Source of the DNA: Rhodococcus sp. G-MC3
Lineage (GTDB): Bacteria; Actinomycetota; Actinomycetes; Mycobacteriales; Mycobacteriaceae
Direction of reading: 5' to 3'
DNA length: 64,000 nucleotides
Assembly: GCF_030063335.1 (NCBI RefSeq)
Contig: NZ_JASISW010000002.1
Span: forward strand, 1-64,000
Notes under the pieces: model-generated
Databases searched by the model: none
The model's input: the letters and a program-made list of their open reading frames with translations, nothing else
What the model was told of the DNA's origin: nothing
In this document: positions 8,422 to 16,927 of the stretch, one piece after another
How the letters are laid out: each line of letters begins with the position of its first letter
How positions within the stretch are numbered: position 1 is the first letter of the stretch
Made by a program: the position numbers and the translations under genes

Positions 8422-8708
8422 GTAGCGCTCTCTTGCGCGAGCTTTGCCGGGCCGGTTTCGTGGATCGACGGCGGTCCCGGTAAGGTCGACGCTTGTCGTG
8501 GCCGAGTAACATCGGCACTCGTGCAAGGGGCTGATAGTTGCATTGAGCTTCGACCAACGAGGCCCGAAGCGCCAGCTTGGGGATCGACGGATCATCGGTG
8601 CGTCGCGGCTTCTGTTGCGTATGCACGGAAGAGTTCGAGGATGCCAGGTAGGCGTACGCAACTTCGCGTGCGCGAAAACGCTAGAAAAGAACGTGAGGAA
8701 CACCCGCC

Positions 8709-8810
8709 ATGGGTTCAGTGATCAAGAAGCGTCGCAAGCGCATGTCGAAGAAGAAGCACCGCAAGTTGCTTCGTCGTACGCGAGTGCAGCGTAGGAAACT
8801 CGGTAAGTAA
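8709..8810 (+). CDS. Small-subunit ribosomal protein bS22 (AURKAIP1/COX24 domain)
   Basis: A 33-aa, extremely basic protein: 22 of its 33 residues are Lys or Arg. The [20 protein letters not shown] core matches the actinobacterial AURKAIP1/COX24-domain peptide identified as ribosomal protein bS22 in mycobacterial cryo-EM structures. It binds the 30S decoding region. It is too short for ordinary gene finders. A GAGGAA Shine-Dalgarno (8694-8699) precedes the ATG, and a strong terminator follows at once. Its position after the BldC-like gene matches Rv0500A-Rv0500B. Confidence 0.9.
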
Positions 8811-8813
8811 AAC

Positions 8814-8860
8814 TTCAACGAAAAGCCCGTCACCGTTCGGTGGCGGGCTTTTTCGTTGAA
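8814..8860 (+). terminator. Strong intrinsic terminator after bS22
   Basis: Arms of about 21 bases with one mismatch and one bulge pair 8814-8834 with 8839-8860 around a small loop. The G/C core (AAAAGCCCG with CGGGCTTTTT) is followed by a T-run within the right arm. It is a classical rho-independent terminator and may act in both directions. Confidence 0.9.
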
Positions 8861-9021
8861 TAGAAAACTTGGCAAGGTTTTCTTGTCCGTACATACATTT
8901 TTCCTGCACAGAGCGGCTTTTCATACCGTTCGCATCTTCCTCAGATTCCAGTAGGCTACGCAGTGCGGCCCAGCTTTTCGATGCAGCGCAGCCCGGTTTC
9001 GATGAGGTGCAGGGAGTGTGA

Positions 9022-10146
9022 GTGAACACGAACGACCGTGGCGTAGCGGCGCCCAAAGTAGTCCTGGTCACCGGCGCAAGTCGCTTTCTCGGTGGGTACC
9101 TCGTCACTCGACTGGCTCAGAATCCGGCGATCGAGCGAGTGATCGCTGTCGATACTCGTTCTCCGAGCAAAGATCTATTACGTCGAATGGGTCGGGCTGA
9201 ATTCGTTCGCGCGGACATCCGCAATCCGCTCATCGGCAAAGTCATCCGCAACGCAGGCGTCGACACCGTTGTCCATGCGGCAACTATCACCAAGCCTCCC
9301 AAATCCGGTGGGCGTGCGACGATGAAAGACCTCAACGTCATCGGTGCGATGCAACTGTTCGCCGTCTGCCAAAAATCGCCGACGGTGCAGAAGGTCGTCC
9401 TCCGTTCCTCGTCGTCGGTATACGGATGCAGCGCCAAGGATCCGGCCAAGTTCACCGAGGAGATGAGCGCGCGTCGCCCTCCGTCCGGAGCTTTCGCTCG
9501 TGACACCATCGACATCGAGGGATACATCCGCGGACTCGGCCGCAGGCGACCGGACATCGCGATCTCGATCCTGCGCATGGCTCCGCTGATCGGACCGAGG
9601 CTCAACGGTTCGATCTCCAGGTACATGACGAGCCCGCTGATCCCCAGCATCATCGGCCGCGACGCCCGCATGCAACTGCTGCACGAGGAAGACGCGCTTG
9701 CAGCGCTCGAACGCGCTACGGTCAGCGGGCCGGCGGGAACCTTCAACATCGGTGCCGACGGCACCATAATGCTCAGCCAGGCGATCAGGCGAGCGGGTCG
9801 TATCGAGGTGCCGGTTCCGTTCGCTTTGTTCAAGAGCGTGGGCCGAGCGTTGATGGGAGGCATGATGCGCGAGTTCACCACCGAACAACTCGACTACTTT
9901 CACTTCGGTTGCGGTCTCGACACCACTCGAATGCGATCGGACCTCGGATTCGAACCACGGTGGACTACGGTTCAGGCATTCGACGACTTCGTGCGCGGTG
10001 CGGCGCTACGGCCGGTACTGAGAACCGAATGGGTCGACTCGGTCGAGAGGGGCCTGTTGACGGCGATCGACGCGGGCACAGGCGTGGCACAGACAGTGCT
10101 CGGCGCTGCATCAGAACTTACGACGACATCAGGACGGGAAAGGTGA
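9022..10146 (+). CDS. NAD-dependent epimerase/dehydratase (extended SDR; Rv0501-like)
   Basis: A 374-aa extended short-chain dehydrogenase/reductase. The Rossmann motif is TGASRFLGGYL at residues 18-28. An acidic residue follows the second strand (VDTRSPS, about 42), suggesting NAD(H). The usual YxxxK catalytic pair is not obvious: where it is expected the sequence reads FARDTIDIE (about 158-166). It may therefore be a binding or atypical enzyme rather than a true UDP-glucose epimerase, despite the galE-type label its mycobacterial counterpart carries. The GTG at 9022 is the only start near the motif. Its stop overlaps the acyltransferase start (GTGA), suggesting a joint role in envelope lipid synthesis. 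Confidence 0.8.
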   Translation: MNTNDRGVAAPKVVLVTGASRFLGGYLVTRLAQNPAIERVIAVDTRSPSKDLLRRMGRAEFVRADIRNPLIGKVIRNAGVDTVVHAATITKPPKSGGRATMKDLNVIGAMQLFAVCQKSPTVQKVVLRSSSSVYGCSAKDPAKFTEEMSARRPPSGAFARDTIDIEGYIRGLGRRRPDIAISILRMAPLIGPRLNGSISRYMTSPLIPSIIGRDARMQLLHEEDALAALERATVSGPAGTFNIGADGTIMLSQAIRRAGRIEVPVPFALFKSVGRALMGGMMREFTTEQLDYFHFGCGLDTTRMRSDLGFEPRWTTVQAFDDFVRGAALRPVLRTEWVDSVERGLLTAIDAGTGVAQTVLGAASELTTTSGRER

Positions 10147-11231
10147 ACGAGGTGGCGAAGGTGATTCCGCTGCACGGCACCGGTTCCGGCCGCGGTGTGT
10201 CCTCCCGCAGGCGCGCCGACCAGAACCGCGCCGACCAGAACCGCGCCGATCTGAGCCAGGCGGAGGAGAGCCGGAACAGGCATCCGTCTTCGTATGCGGA
10301 ATCTCGACCGCCCACACCCATTGTTCCGTCGACGGGCGCGCTGCCCCTGCCCGCCACGACGGAGCCGAATGCGCTCGATGCTGTCAAGGCTTCGTTGGTC
10401 GAGCAGATCGCAGGCGCCGCGGAATTCGTCCGCAGGCGGCTCTCCGGCGACTACACAGTCGACGAATTCGGTTACGACCCACACTTCGCCGACGCTCTAT
10501 GGTTGCCGCTGCTGCGGCCACTGTTCGACAAGTGGTTCCGTGTCGAGATCAAGGGCATCGAGAACATTCCGAACGACGGCGGCGCACTGCTGGTTGCCAA
10601 CCACGCAGGTGTCATTCCCGTCGACGCGCTGATGACGTCGGTTGCCGTCCGCGATCACCACCCTACGCATCGGCCGCTCCGAATGTTGGCTGCGGACATG
10701 GCGTTCGAGATGCCGGGGGTCGGAACCATTGCTCGTAAAGCCGGGCACACGCTCGCGTGCAACCCGGACGCCGAGCGATTGCTTCGCATGGGCGAATTGG
10801 CCGCAGTGTTTCCCGAAGGCTTCAAAGGAATCGGCAAACCGTTCAGCGAGCGCTACAAACTGCAGCGATTCGGTCGCGGCGGATTCGTCTCGGCAGCTCT
10901 GCGGACGGGCGCGCCGATCATTCCATGCTCGATCGTCGGCTCGGAAGAGATCTATCCCAAGATCGGCGACATCACTCCTTTGGCGCGATTGATGGGAATG
11001 CCGTATTTCCCCGTGACCCCGTTTTTCCCGCACTTCGGGCCGCTCGGTCTGATCCCGTTGCCGTCGAAGTGGTACATAGAATTCGGCAAACCGATCTATA
11101 CGGACTCCTACGACGCGCAGGCATCGGAAGATCCGATGGTGCTGTTCGAGCTGACAGACCACGTTCGGGAGACAATCCAGCACACGCTGTACCGGCTACT
11201 CGCCCAGCGTCGCAACGTCTACCTGGGCTGA
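10143..11231 (+). CDS. PlsC-like lysophospholipid acyltransferase (Rv0502-like)
   Basis: A 362-aa protein with a disordered N-terminus (about 90 residues) and a PlsC/LPLAT domain (about 125-340). The acyltransferase HX4D motif is NHAGVIPVDA near residue 156, and the second motif FPEGFKG lies near residue 225. These enzymes transfer acyl groups from acyl-CoA or acyl-ACP to glycerol or sugar lipids at the inner membrane face. The disordered part carries an ADQNR tandem repeat. The GTG at 10143 overlaps the epimerase stop. The acceptor substrate is unknown. Confidence 0.85.
   Translation: MNEVAKVIPLHGTGSGRGVSSRRRADQNRADQNRADLSQAEESRNRHPSSYAESRPPTPIVPSTGALPLPATTEPNALDAVKASLVEQIAGAAEFVRRRLSGDYTVDEFGYDPHFADALWLPLLRPLFDKWFRVEIKGIENIPNDGGALLVANHAGVIPVDALMTSVAVRDHHPTHRPLRMLAADMAFEMPGVGTIARKAGHTLACNPDAERLLRMGELAAVFPEGFKGIGKPFSERYKLQRFGRGGFVSAALRTGAPIIPCSIVGSEEIYPKIGDITPLARLMGMPYFPVTPFFPHFGPLGLIPLPSKWYIEFGKPIYTDSYDAQASEDPMVLFELTDHVRETIQHTLYRLLAQRRNVYLG
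10212..10250 (+). repeat. 15-bp in-frame tandem repeat, 2.6 copies
   Basis: Units starting at 10212 and 10227 are identical (CGCGCCGACCAGAAC), and a third breaks off after 8 bases at 10242. It encodes ADQNR units in the disordered N-terminus of the acyltransferase. Confidence 0.9.
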
Positions 11232-11250
11232 GGGAAAGTACGCTGGTTCG

Positions 11251-11739
11251 GTGCTGATCCGCGACACCATCACCGAAGACCTCCCGACGATTCTCGACAT
11301 CCACAACGACGCCATCAGGAACACAACGGCGATCTGGGACGAAACCGAAGTCGGACTCGACGAGCGCATCGCGTGGCTGGACGGGCGGCGCAGCGCCGGA
11401 TACCCCGTCTTGACCGCGGACGTCGACGGGGACGTAGCCGGTTATGCGTCGTACGCCCAGTGGCGTCCCAAGAGCGGGTATCGGCTCACCGTCGAACATT
11501 CGGTGTACGTGAGCCAAGACTTTCACCGTCGGGGCATCGCGACCCTGCTTCTGACCGAGCTGATCGAACGAGCGCGGACCGCAGGGATTCATGCGCTGAT
11601 CGGCGTCATCGAATCCCGGAACACCACATCGATCGCGCTGCACGAGAAATTCGGGTTCGTCACTGTCGGACAGATGCCCGAGGTGGGCGTCAAGTTCGAT
11701 CGATGGCTCGATCTCACCCTGATGCAACTGACACTCTGA
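11251..11739 (+). CDS. GNAT-family N-acetyltransferase (phosphinothricin acetyltransferase-like)
   Basis: A 162-aa GNAT acyltransferase. The acetyl-CoA binding motif is QDFHRRGIATLLL (about residues 90-102), and the following HALIGVIESRNTTSIALHEK segment is characteristic of the PAT/Bar subgroup, which acetylates phosphinothricin, methionine sulfoximine or similar small amines. It begins with GTG, 19 bases after the acyltransferase stop. The natural substrate is not known. It converges on the HAD phosphatase gene across a perfect hairpin. Confidence 0.85.
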   Translation: MLIRDTITEDLPTILDIHNDAIRNTTAIWDETEVGLDERIAWLDGRRSAGYPVLTADVDGDVAGYASYAQWRPKSGYRLTVEHSVYVSQDFHRRGIATLLLTELIERARTAGIHALIGVIESRNTTSIALHEKFGFVTVGQMPEVGVKFDRWLDLTLMQLTL

Positions 11740-11750
11740 CAGATGTTTTT

Positions 11751-11788
11751 CACCGCCGTACACACACGTGCGTGTGTGTACGGCGGTG
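11751..11788. terminator. Perfect 38-base hairpin between convergent genes
   Basis: Arms 11751-11768 and 11771-11788 are perfectly complementary (18 bp) around a 2-base centre. It lies between the stop codons of the GNAT and HAD genes, 12 bases after one and 6 before the other. Five T's precede it on the plus strand but no U-tract follows in either direction. It is probably a bidirectional terminator of the U-less type. Confidence 0.75.
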
Positions 11789-11794
11789 CAAGGT

Positions 11795-12868
11795 CTACGC
11801 CGCCCGGCGCCGCCCCAGCACGGCCGCGAGGCCGCCGCCGACGGCGCCGAGAGCGAGAGCCGTCGGAACCCCGATCTTGGCCGCTTTCCGTCCGGTTCGG
11901 AAATCGCGGATCTCCCACCCGCGGTTCTTCGCGAGCTCGCGAAGATCTGCGTCGGGATTGACAGCGACTGCTGTGCCGACGAGCGAGAGCATCGGTACGT
12001 CGTTGTGACTGTCGGAATACGCGGTACAGCGCTTGAGATTGAGTCCTTCGCGTACCGCAAGTGTGCGCACGGCATGCGCCTTGCCGAGTCCGTGCAGGAT
12101 GTCGCCGACGAGGCGCCCGGTGAACACCCCGTCCTTGCTCTCGGCGACGGTACCCAAGGCTCCGGTCAGACCCAGCCGCTCGGCGATGATCTGCGCGAGC
12201 TCGAGGGGGGTGGCGGTGACCAACCAGACCTGCTGACCGGCGTCGAGATGCATCTGAGCAAGAGCAGCAGTGCCAGGCCAGATCTTGTCGGCAATGAGTT
12301 CGTCGTAGATCTCCTCGCCGAGCTCGCGAAGTTCGGACGTGGGCCTGCCCCTGATGAACGACAGCGCTTTCTCACGTCCGCTCGCGACGTCTTCGCTGTT
12401 CTCTTTACCGCTGACTCGAAACTTGACCTGCTGCCACGCAAATTGTGCGAGGTCACCGCTGGTGAAGTATTTGCGTGCGGCGAGACCGCGCGCAAAGTGG
12501 ATGATCGACGCACCCTGAACCATGGTGTTGTCGACGTCGAAAAACGCGGCAGCCGTCAGATCCAGCGGAACCGAGCCGCCGCCCTCAGCCTGCAGTGCGA
12601 TCGCCGCATCGGCGCTCGCCTCGCCTGCAACGTTGGCACGTACCTGGGCGTCGGACGGACCGAGGGGGTTGCGCAGCCTGCGTTTGCGACGCTTGTCGGC
12701 GTGCGGCTTCGCGGTGTCCACCATGTCTTCGTCGGGAACCTTGGAGACCGGTAGGTCGATCGTGGACTTGTCTGGATCGGTCGCAGCCTTGTCTGGATTT
12801 GCCCCAGATGTGGAAACGTCGGCCTCAGGCAATTCAGCTTCGGGCAATTCGAATCCCCCGTCGGACAT
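11795..12868 (-). CDS. HAD-IB family phosphatase, SerB-like (Rv0505c-like)
   Basis: A 357-aa protein with a charged disordered N-terminus (about 100 residues) and a HAD subfamily IB domain. The nucleophile motif is FFDVDNTMV (about residue 118), with the second-motif threonine in LVTATP and the DSHNDVPML acidic motif (about 295). A hydrophobic segment with a basic tail closes the protein, suggesting membrane association. It is related to phosphoserine phosphatase, but SerB activity is not assured because the motif is DVDNT, not DMDST. The ATG at 12868 follows GGGAGG; an in-frame ATG at 13033 overlaps the divergent glutaredoxin gene. Confidence 0.8.
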   Translation of the reverse strand: MSDGGFELPEAELPEADVSTSGANPDKAATDPDKSTIDLPVSKVPDEDMVDTAKPHADKRRKRRLRNPLGPSDAQVRANVAGEASADAAIALQAEGGGSVPLDLTAAAFFDVDNTMVQGASIIHFARGLAARKYFTSGDLAQFAWQQVKFRVSGKENSEDVASGREKALSFIRGRPTSELRELGEEIYDELIADKIWPGTAALAQMHLDAGQQVWLVTATPLELAQIIAERLGLTGALGTVAESKDGVFTGRLVGDILHGLGKAHAVRTLAVREGLNLKRCTAYSDSHNDVPMLSLVGTAVAVNPDADLRELAKNRGWEIRDFRTGRKAAKIGVPTALALGAVGGGLAAVLGRRRAA

Positions 12869-12998
12869 CGCGCGCACCTCCCTGCTCGAGCACTGCCACA
12901 ACCCTAGTCCGTGCAACGGACATGAGAACTCTGCATGCGACCTCGTCGACGAGGGATGTGACGTTCGTCTCTCGACGACGAGTGCGACAGTGGACGAT

Positions 12999-13271
12999 AT
13001 GGATTCCAGCAACACCTCCGTGGTCCTTCTCACCCGCGCCGGTTGTCACACCTGCGTGGTCGAGTTCGAACGCCTGACGGCCATATGCGGCGACTTCGGA
13101 ATTACACCGACCGCGATTGACGTCGACGAAGCAGCCGAAACGGACCCTGACCTGCGCGCGGAGTACGGGGACAGAGTCCCGGTGGTGTTGTTGGAAGGAC
13201 GTGAACACAGTTATTGGGAGGTCGACGAGTCCAGATTGCGGGCTGACCTGAGGCTCGGAAGGACGCCCTAA
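12999..13271 (+). CDS. Glutaredoxin-like protein with CxxC active site (Rv0508-like)
   Basis: A 90-aa thioredoxin-fold protein. The active site GCHTC (Cys16, Cys19) follows the first beta strand, and [11 protein letters not shown] supplies the cis-proline turn (about residues 58-68). It is of the glutaredoxin-like/DUF836 kind that acts in thiol-disulfide exchange in the cytosol, probably with mycothiol as the local thiol. The ATG at 12999 is favoured; GTG at 12990 is also in frame. It is divergent from the HAD phosphatase and lies just before rex. Confidence 0.85.
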   Translation: MDSSNTSVVLLTRAGCHTCVVEFERLTAICGDFGITPTAIDVDEAAETDPDLRAEYGDRVPVVLLEGREHSYWEVDESRLRADLRLGRTP

Positions 13272-13330
13272 GAGCATGGGCAAGCTCTCGCTTTGCAGGT
13301 GAAGGCGCTTGTAGCACGGATCCAGCGACT

Positions 13331-13348
13331 TTGTTCATTCGTTCACAA
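13331..13348. promoter_or_regulatory. Candidate Rex operator (ROP) upstream of rex-hemA
   Basis: The 18-base element TTGTTCA-N4-TTCACAA matches the Rex operator TTGTGAA-N4-TTCACAA at 12 of 14 fixed positions, with a perfect right half. It lies 100 bases before the rex start, in the only sizeable gap before the rex-hem operon. Autoregulation of rex with hemACD is known in Streptomyces; its use here is inferred. Confidence 0.65.
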
Positions 13349-13448
13349 GCAGTTACCGTGGTGCGAACGCAGGAACTCAATCCTGCGGCCTGCCCAGGAT
13401 CAGCGTGAAGATCGGCCGTCGTAGCCGTTCGGACGAGGAGCCAAGACC

Positions 13449-14381
13449 GTGACCGAAGAACGCCCCGCTATGCCGGTTGGTGTCGATCGGTCATCGGGCG
13501 TCGGTCACTCGTCTACCGCCGAACGTGTTATTCCACAGGCTACGGTGACCCGATTGGCGACCTACTTGCGGGTCCTCGGAATCCTCGCCGACGACGGAGT
13601 GCTCATCGTCTCGAGTGAAGAACTGGCAAACGCAGCCGGTGTCGGCTCGGCAAAACTTCGGAAAGACCTTTCTTTTCTCGGCCCGAACGGCGTGCGCGGC
13701 GTCGGATACGAAGTCATGCGATTGCGCGCGAAGGTCGAAAGTGCACTCGGCCTCGACCGCGGGCACAAGGTTGTGCTCGTCGGCATCGGCAATCTCGGGG
13801 AAGCGCTGGCTCGCTACGGCGGATTCGGTCGCCGCGGATTCTCGATGGTCGGCCTGTTCGACCGCAATTTGGATCGCGTGGGGTTGGACATCGACGGACT
13901 CGAGGTCCGGCACGTAAACGATCTGGAGGACGCGTGCCGCGCACTGGAAGCGACGATCGGCGTCATCGCGACCCCGGACGAGTCTGCCCAGAGCGTCGCC
14001 GACGCATTCGTCGCGGGCGGCGTCGAATGCATTCTCAGCTTCTCTCCGGTGATGCTCGACGTGCCGGATCGCGTGGAAGTCCGACGGGTCGATTTGGCCG
14101 TGGAGATGCAGGTTCTTTCGTTCAACAGCTCGCGCAACGAGGCTGCGAGACACGCACCGGACGTGTCGACGCCGGCCATGCCGCCGCCTCCCCGGCTGGG
14201 GCGGAGTCGGGGCCCACGAGTGACGGCGGGTGTGATTCCGGCGGCAGCAGTGGTCAACCCCGCCAGCAGTAATTCGCACAGCAGTAACTCGCACAGCAGT
14301 AACTCGCACAGCAGTAATTCGCACAGCAGTGGTTCCAGAAGCAGTAGCTCTACAAGAAATGGATCGGTGATTGCACCGTGA
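13449..14381 (+). CDS. rex: Redox-sensing transcriptional repressor Rex
   Basis: A 310-aa repressor that senses the NADH/NAD+ ratio and releases DNA when NADH binds. The winged helix covers about residues 28-100, with the recognition region around [12 protein letters not shown]. The Rossmann motif GIGNLGEAL is at 112-120. The C-terminal swap helix ends near residue 225 at QVLSFNS. The last 80 or so residues are extra compared with typical Rex (210-250 aa) and end in Ser/Asn/His repeats. The GTG at 13449 is used. Its stop overlaps hemA (GTGA), so rex and the haem genes form one operon. Confidence 0.95.
   Translation: MTEERPAMPVGVDRSSGVGHSSTAERVIPQATVTRLATYLRVLGILADDGVLIVSSEELANAAGVGSAKLRKDLSFLGPNGVRGVGYEVMRLRAKVESALGLDRGHKVVLVGIGNLGEALARYGGFGRRGFSMVGLFDRNLDRVGLDIDGLEVRHVNDLEDACRALEATIGVIATPDESAQSVADAFVAGGVECILSFSPVMLDVPDRVEVRRVDLAVEMQVLSFNSSRNEAARHAPDVSTPAMPPPPRLGRSRGPRVTAGVIPAAAVVNPASSNSHSSNSHSSNSHSSNSHSSGSRSSSSTRNGSVIAP
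14265..14324 (+). repeat. 15-bp in-frame tandem repeat, 4 copies, in the rex tail
   Basis: Units start at 14265, 14280, 14295 and 14310 (AGCAGTAAYTCGCAC, one variable base) and encode SSNSH units. A fifth partial unit follows. The repeat lies in the extra C-terminal tail of Rex, just before hemA. Confidence 0.95.
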
Positions 14382-15760
14382 GTGTCCTCCTCGTCGGGAT
14401 TTCGCACCGTAGCGCTCCCGTCGCTGTCCTCGAACGTGTCGCCATCACCGACACGGATCGGCCCAAGCTGACGGACAAGCTGATAGCAAGCGGCAACATT
14501 TCCGAGGTCATGGTCGTCTCGACCTGTAACCGCGTCGAGGTGTACGCAGTAGTCGATGCCTTCCACGGTGCACTCGCCTCGGTGGGCGAGATACTCGCCG
14601 AGCACTCGGGGCTGCAGGTGCCCGAACTCACGAAGCACGCGTACGTCCGCTACAGCGAGGCAGCTGTAGAGCATCTGTTCGCGGTCGCCAGCGGGTTGGA
14701 CTCGATGGTCGTCGGTGAGCAGCAGATACTCGGACAGATCCGCGCGGCCTATGCGGCGTCGGATACTCAGCAGGCGTCCGGCCGTGTTCTGCACGAGCTC
14801 GCGCAGCAGGCGCTTCGAGTTGGCAAACGAGTTCACTCCGAGACAGGAATCGACTCCGCAGGCGCGTCCGTCGTGTCCGTGGCACTCGACCGAGCGGCCG
14901 CACTGTACGGCGGCAGCTTGGCCGGGCGCACCGCCGTCGTTCTCGGTGCAGGCGCAATGGGCGGACTGTCCGTGGCGCATCTCGGGCGCGCAGGAATCGG
15001 CAGGCTTATCGTGGTCAACCGCACCCGTGAGCGCGCCGACCGGTTGGCCGATACCGCCACCGCTGCAGGCGTCGCAGCATCCGCGATGGATCTCGACGAC
15101 ATGGCGACTGCACTATCGGACGCTGATGTTCTGGTCACCTGTACCGGCGCGGTCGGTGCCGTGGTTTCCCTCGCAGACGCGCATGTAGCGCTCGCGCAGC
15201 GAGCAGCAGGCCGTCCGCTCGCCATTTGCGACCTCGGTCTGCCCCGCGACGTCGACCCCGCTGTCGCCGGGCTCCCTGGGGTCAGCGTGTTCGACATGGA
15301 ATCGCTTCAGCGAGATCCCGCGGCAGGCGCGGCAGCGTCCGACGCCTCCGCCGCACGCGAGATCGTCTCCTCCGAACTGTCCGGCTACCTCGCAGGGCAG
15401 CGTCTCGCCGAGGTGACCCCTACCGTCACCGCACTCCGTCAGCGAGCGGCAGAGGTGGTCGAAGGCGAACTGATGCGGCTCGAATCGCGTCTTCCCGGCC
15501 TCGACTCTCCGCAGCGCGACGAGGTGGCCCGAACGGTGCGACGCGTCGTCGACAAGCTACTTCACTCGCCTACGGTGCGAGTCAAGCAATTGGCCACCAC
15601 CCCGGGTGGCGACTCGTACGCGGCAGCGTTGCGCGAGCTTTTCGAGCTCAGCCCAGGTGCCGTCGAGGCAGTCGCGAGCCCGATAGAAATCAACGGAATG
15701 GAACTCGTGGACGACTTCACCTCCCGCCGCGCCGATGGCCGGAAGGGAGAAACGGAGTGA
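14378..15760 (+). CDS. hemA: Glutamyl-tRNA reductase
   Basis: A 460-aa enzyme that reduces glutamyl-tRNA(Glu) to glutamate-1-semialdehyde with NADPH, the first committed step of C5-route tetrapyrrole synthesis. The catalytic cysteine is Cys50 in STCNRVEVY. The NADPH domain has [10 protein letters not shown] near residue 192, and the dimerisation helix is at about 330-430. Length is standard. The GTG start overlaps the rex stop and the gene overlaps hemC by 4 nt, so it is firmly in the rex-hem operon. HemL, the next enzyme, is encoded 15 kb downstream. Confidence 0.97.
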   Translation: MSVLLVGISHRSAPVAVLERVAITDTDRPKLTDKLIASGNISEVMVVSTCNRVEVYAVVDAFHGALASVGEILAEHSGLQVPELTKHAYVRYSEAAVEHLFAVASGLDSMVVGEQQILGQIRAAYAASDTQQASGRVLHELAQQALRVGKRVHSETGIDSAGASVVSVALDRAAALYGGSLAGRTAVVLGAGAMGGLSVAHLGRAGIGRLIVVNRTRERADRLADTATAAGVAASAMDLDDMATALSDADVLVTCTGAVGAVVSLADAHVALAQRAAGRPLAICDLGLPRDVDPAVAGLPGVSVFDMESLQRDPAAGAAASDASAAREIVSSELSGYLAGQRLAEVTPTVTALRQRAAEVVEGELMRLESRLPGLDSPQRDEVARTVRRVVDKLLHSPTVRVKQLATTPGGDSYAAALRELFELSPGAVEAVASPIEINGMELVDDFTSRRADGRKGETE

Positions 15761-16764
15761 CCGATATCGAATCGGACGTCGTTCGGATCGGCACTCGCGG
15801 ATCGCTTCTCGCCACCACGCAGGCCGAGACGGTCCGTCAGGGACTGATAGCCGCAGGCCTCAAGGCCGAACTCGTCATCGTGAAGACGGCAGGCGACCTG
15901 TCCGCAGCTCCGGTGCAGACCATCGGCGTCGGCGTGTTCACCGCAGCACTGCGCGAAGCCCTCACCGACGGCGAGGTCGACATCGCCGTCCACTCCTACA
16001 AGGACCTCCCGACGGCACCCGACGAGCGCTTCGTCATCGCCGCGATTCCTCAGCGGGAGGATCCGCGCGATGCACTGGTCGCCCGTGACGGTCTCGTACT
16101 CGGTGAGCTTCCTGCGGGTGCGCGAGTCGGAACGTCCGCGCCCAGACGTACTGCGCAGCTGCGTGCGCTCGGCCAAGGTCTCGACATCCAGCCGCTGCGC
16201 GGAAACCTCGACACCCGCATCGGCAAGGTGGCATCGGGCGATCTCGACGCCGTCGTCGTCGCCCGCGCGGGTCTCGCCCGGATCGGCCGCCTCGACGTCG
16301 TCACGGAGGCCCTCGATCCGGTGCAGCTTCTGCCTGCTCCCGCCCAGGGTGCGCTCGCGATCGAGTGTCGCTCGGCAGACATCGAACTGATCGAGGTCGT
16401 CCGCACACTCGACGATGCGAACTCCCGAGCGGCCGTTGCTGCCGAGCGCGGATTGCTCGCCGAACTCGAAGCCGGGTGCACCGCACCGGTCGGTGCGATC
16501 GCCGAGGTCGTCGAGTCCATCGACGAGGACGGACGCATCTTCGACGAGATCTCCCTGCGTGGATGTGTCACAGCCATCGACGGCAGTGACTCGATCCGGG
16601 CCTCGATCGTCGGAGCGCTCGACAACGCCGAGGAACTAGGCCGCGACCTCGCGCGCGAGCTACTCGACCTGGGTGCCCGCGAACTTGTCGCAATCACCGA
16701 ACCAGCTGTCGATACGGCATCTTCAGGCAACACTGCACATACCGGGGGAGCCACCCATGTCTAG
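15757..16764 (+). CDS. hemC: Porphobilinogen deaminase (hydroxymethylbilane synthase)
   Basis: A 335-aa enzyme that joins four porphobilinogens into hydroxymethylbilane. Diagnostic features are [10 protein letters not shown] at residues 10-19, the HSYKDLP motif at 79-85, the arginine-rich substrate loops around 130-154 and the dipyrromethane cofactor Cys241 in [10 protein letters not shown]. The GTG at 15757 overlaps the hemA stop; a longer frame upstream lies antiphase inside hemA and is ignored. The C-terminus is slightly longer than usual. A 56-codon ORF overlaps its last 8 bases. Confidence 0.97.
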   Translation: MTDIESDVVRIGTRGSLLATTQAETVRQGLIAAGLKAELVIVKTAGDLSAAPVQTIGVGVFTAALREALTDGEVDIAVHSYKDLPTAPDERFVIAAIPQREDPRDALVARDGLVLGELPAGARVGTSAPRRTAQLRALGQGLDIQPLRGNLDTRIGKVASGDLDAVVVARAGLARIGRLDVVTEALDPVQLLPAPAQGALAIECRSADIELIEVVRTLDDANSRAAVAAERGLLAELEAGCTAPVGAIAEVVESIDEDGRIFDEISLRGCVTAIDGSDSIRASIVGALDNAEELGRDLARELLDLGARELVAITEPAVDTASSGNTAHTGGATHV

Positions 16765-16927
16765 GTCGATCACTGCACCGACACGCGGACGCGCCAAACG
16801 TAGGGCCCCTCGGCCCCCTGTGCGTGGCGAATCGATCGCCACCGCACGGTTGATTCCGAAACGGGGCCAGGCAACCCCGATCGAACTGCATTACCCACAC
16901 AAGACAGCACTGGAGAACAACCGATGA
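16757..16927 (+). CDS. 56-aa basic protein between hemC and hemD
   Basis: A small arginine- and proline-rich protein ([12 protein letters not shown] near residue 12) of unknown function. It starts 8 bases inside the end of hemC and its stop overlaps the hemD ATG by 4 nt, so it is coupled on both sides. There is no membrane segment. The open frame fully fills what would otherwise be a 159-base gap in a compact operon, which favours translation. It could be a real peptide or simply a device that carries ribosomes from hemC to hemD. Confidence 0.6.
   Translation: MSRSITAPTRGRAKRRAPRPPVRGESIATARLIPKRGQATPIELHYPHKTALENNR

Noticed and set aside
8422..8708. 287-bp gap before bS22 examined for a tRNA or riboswitch
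   Set aside because: No cloverleaf, CCA end or known riboswitch core was recognised; it probably holds only the bS22 promoter.
8862..8882. GAAAAC/GTTTTC inverted repeat just past the bS22 terminator
   Set aside because: Six paired bases with mismatches next to a much stronger terminator; likely incidental.
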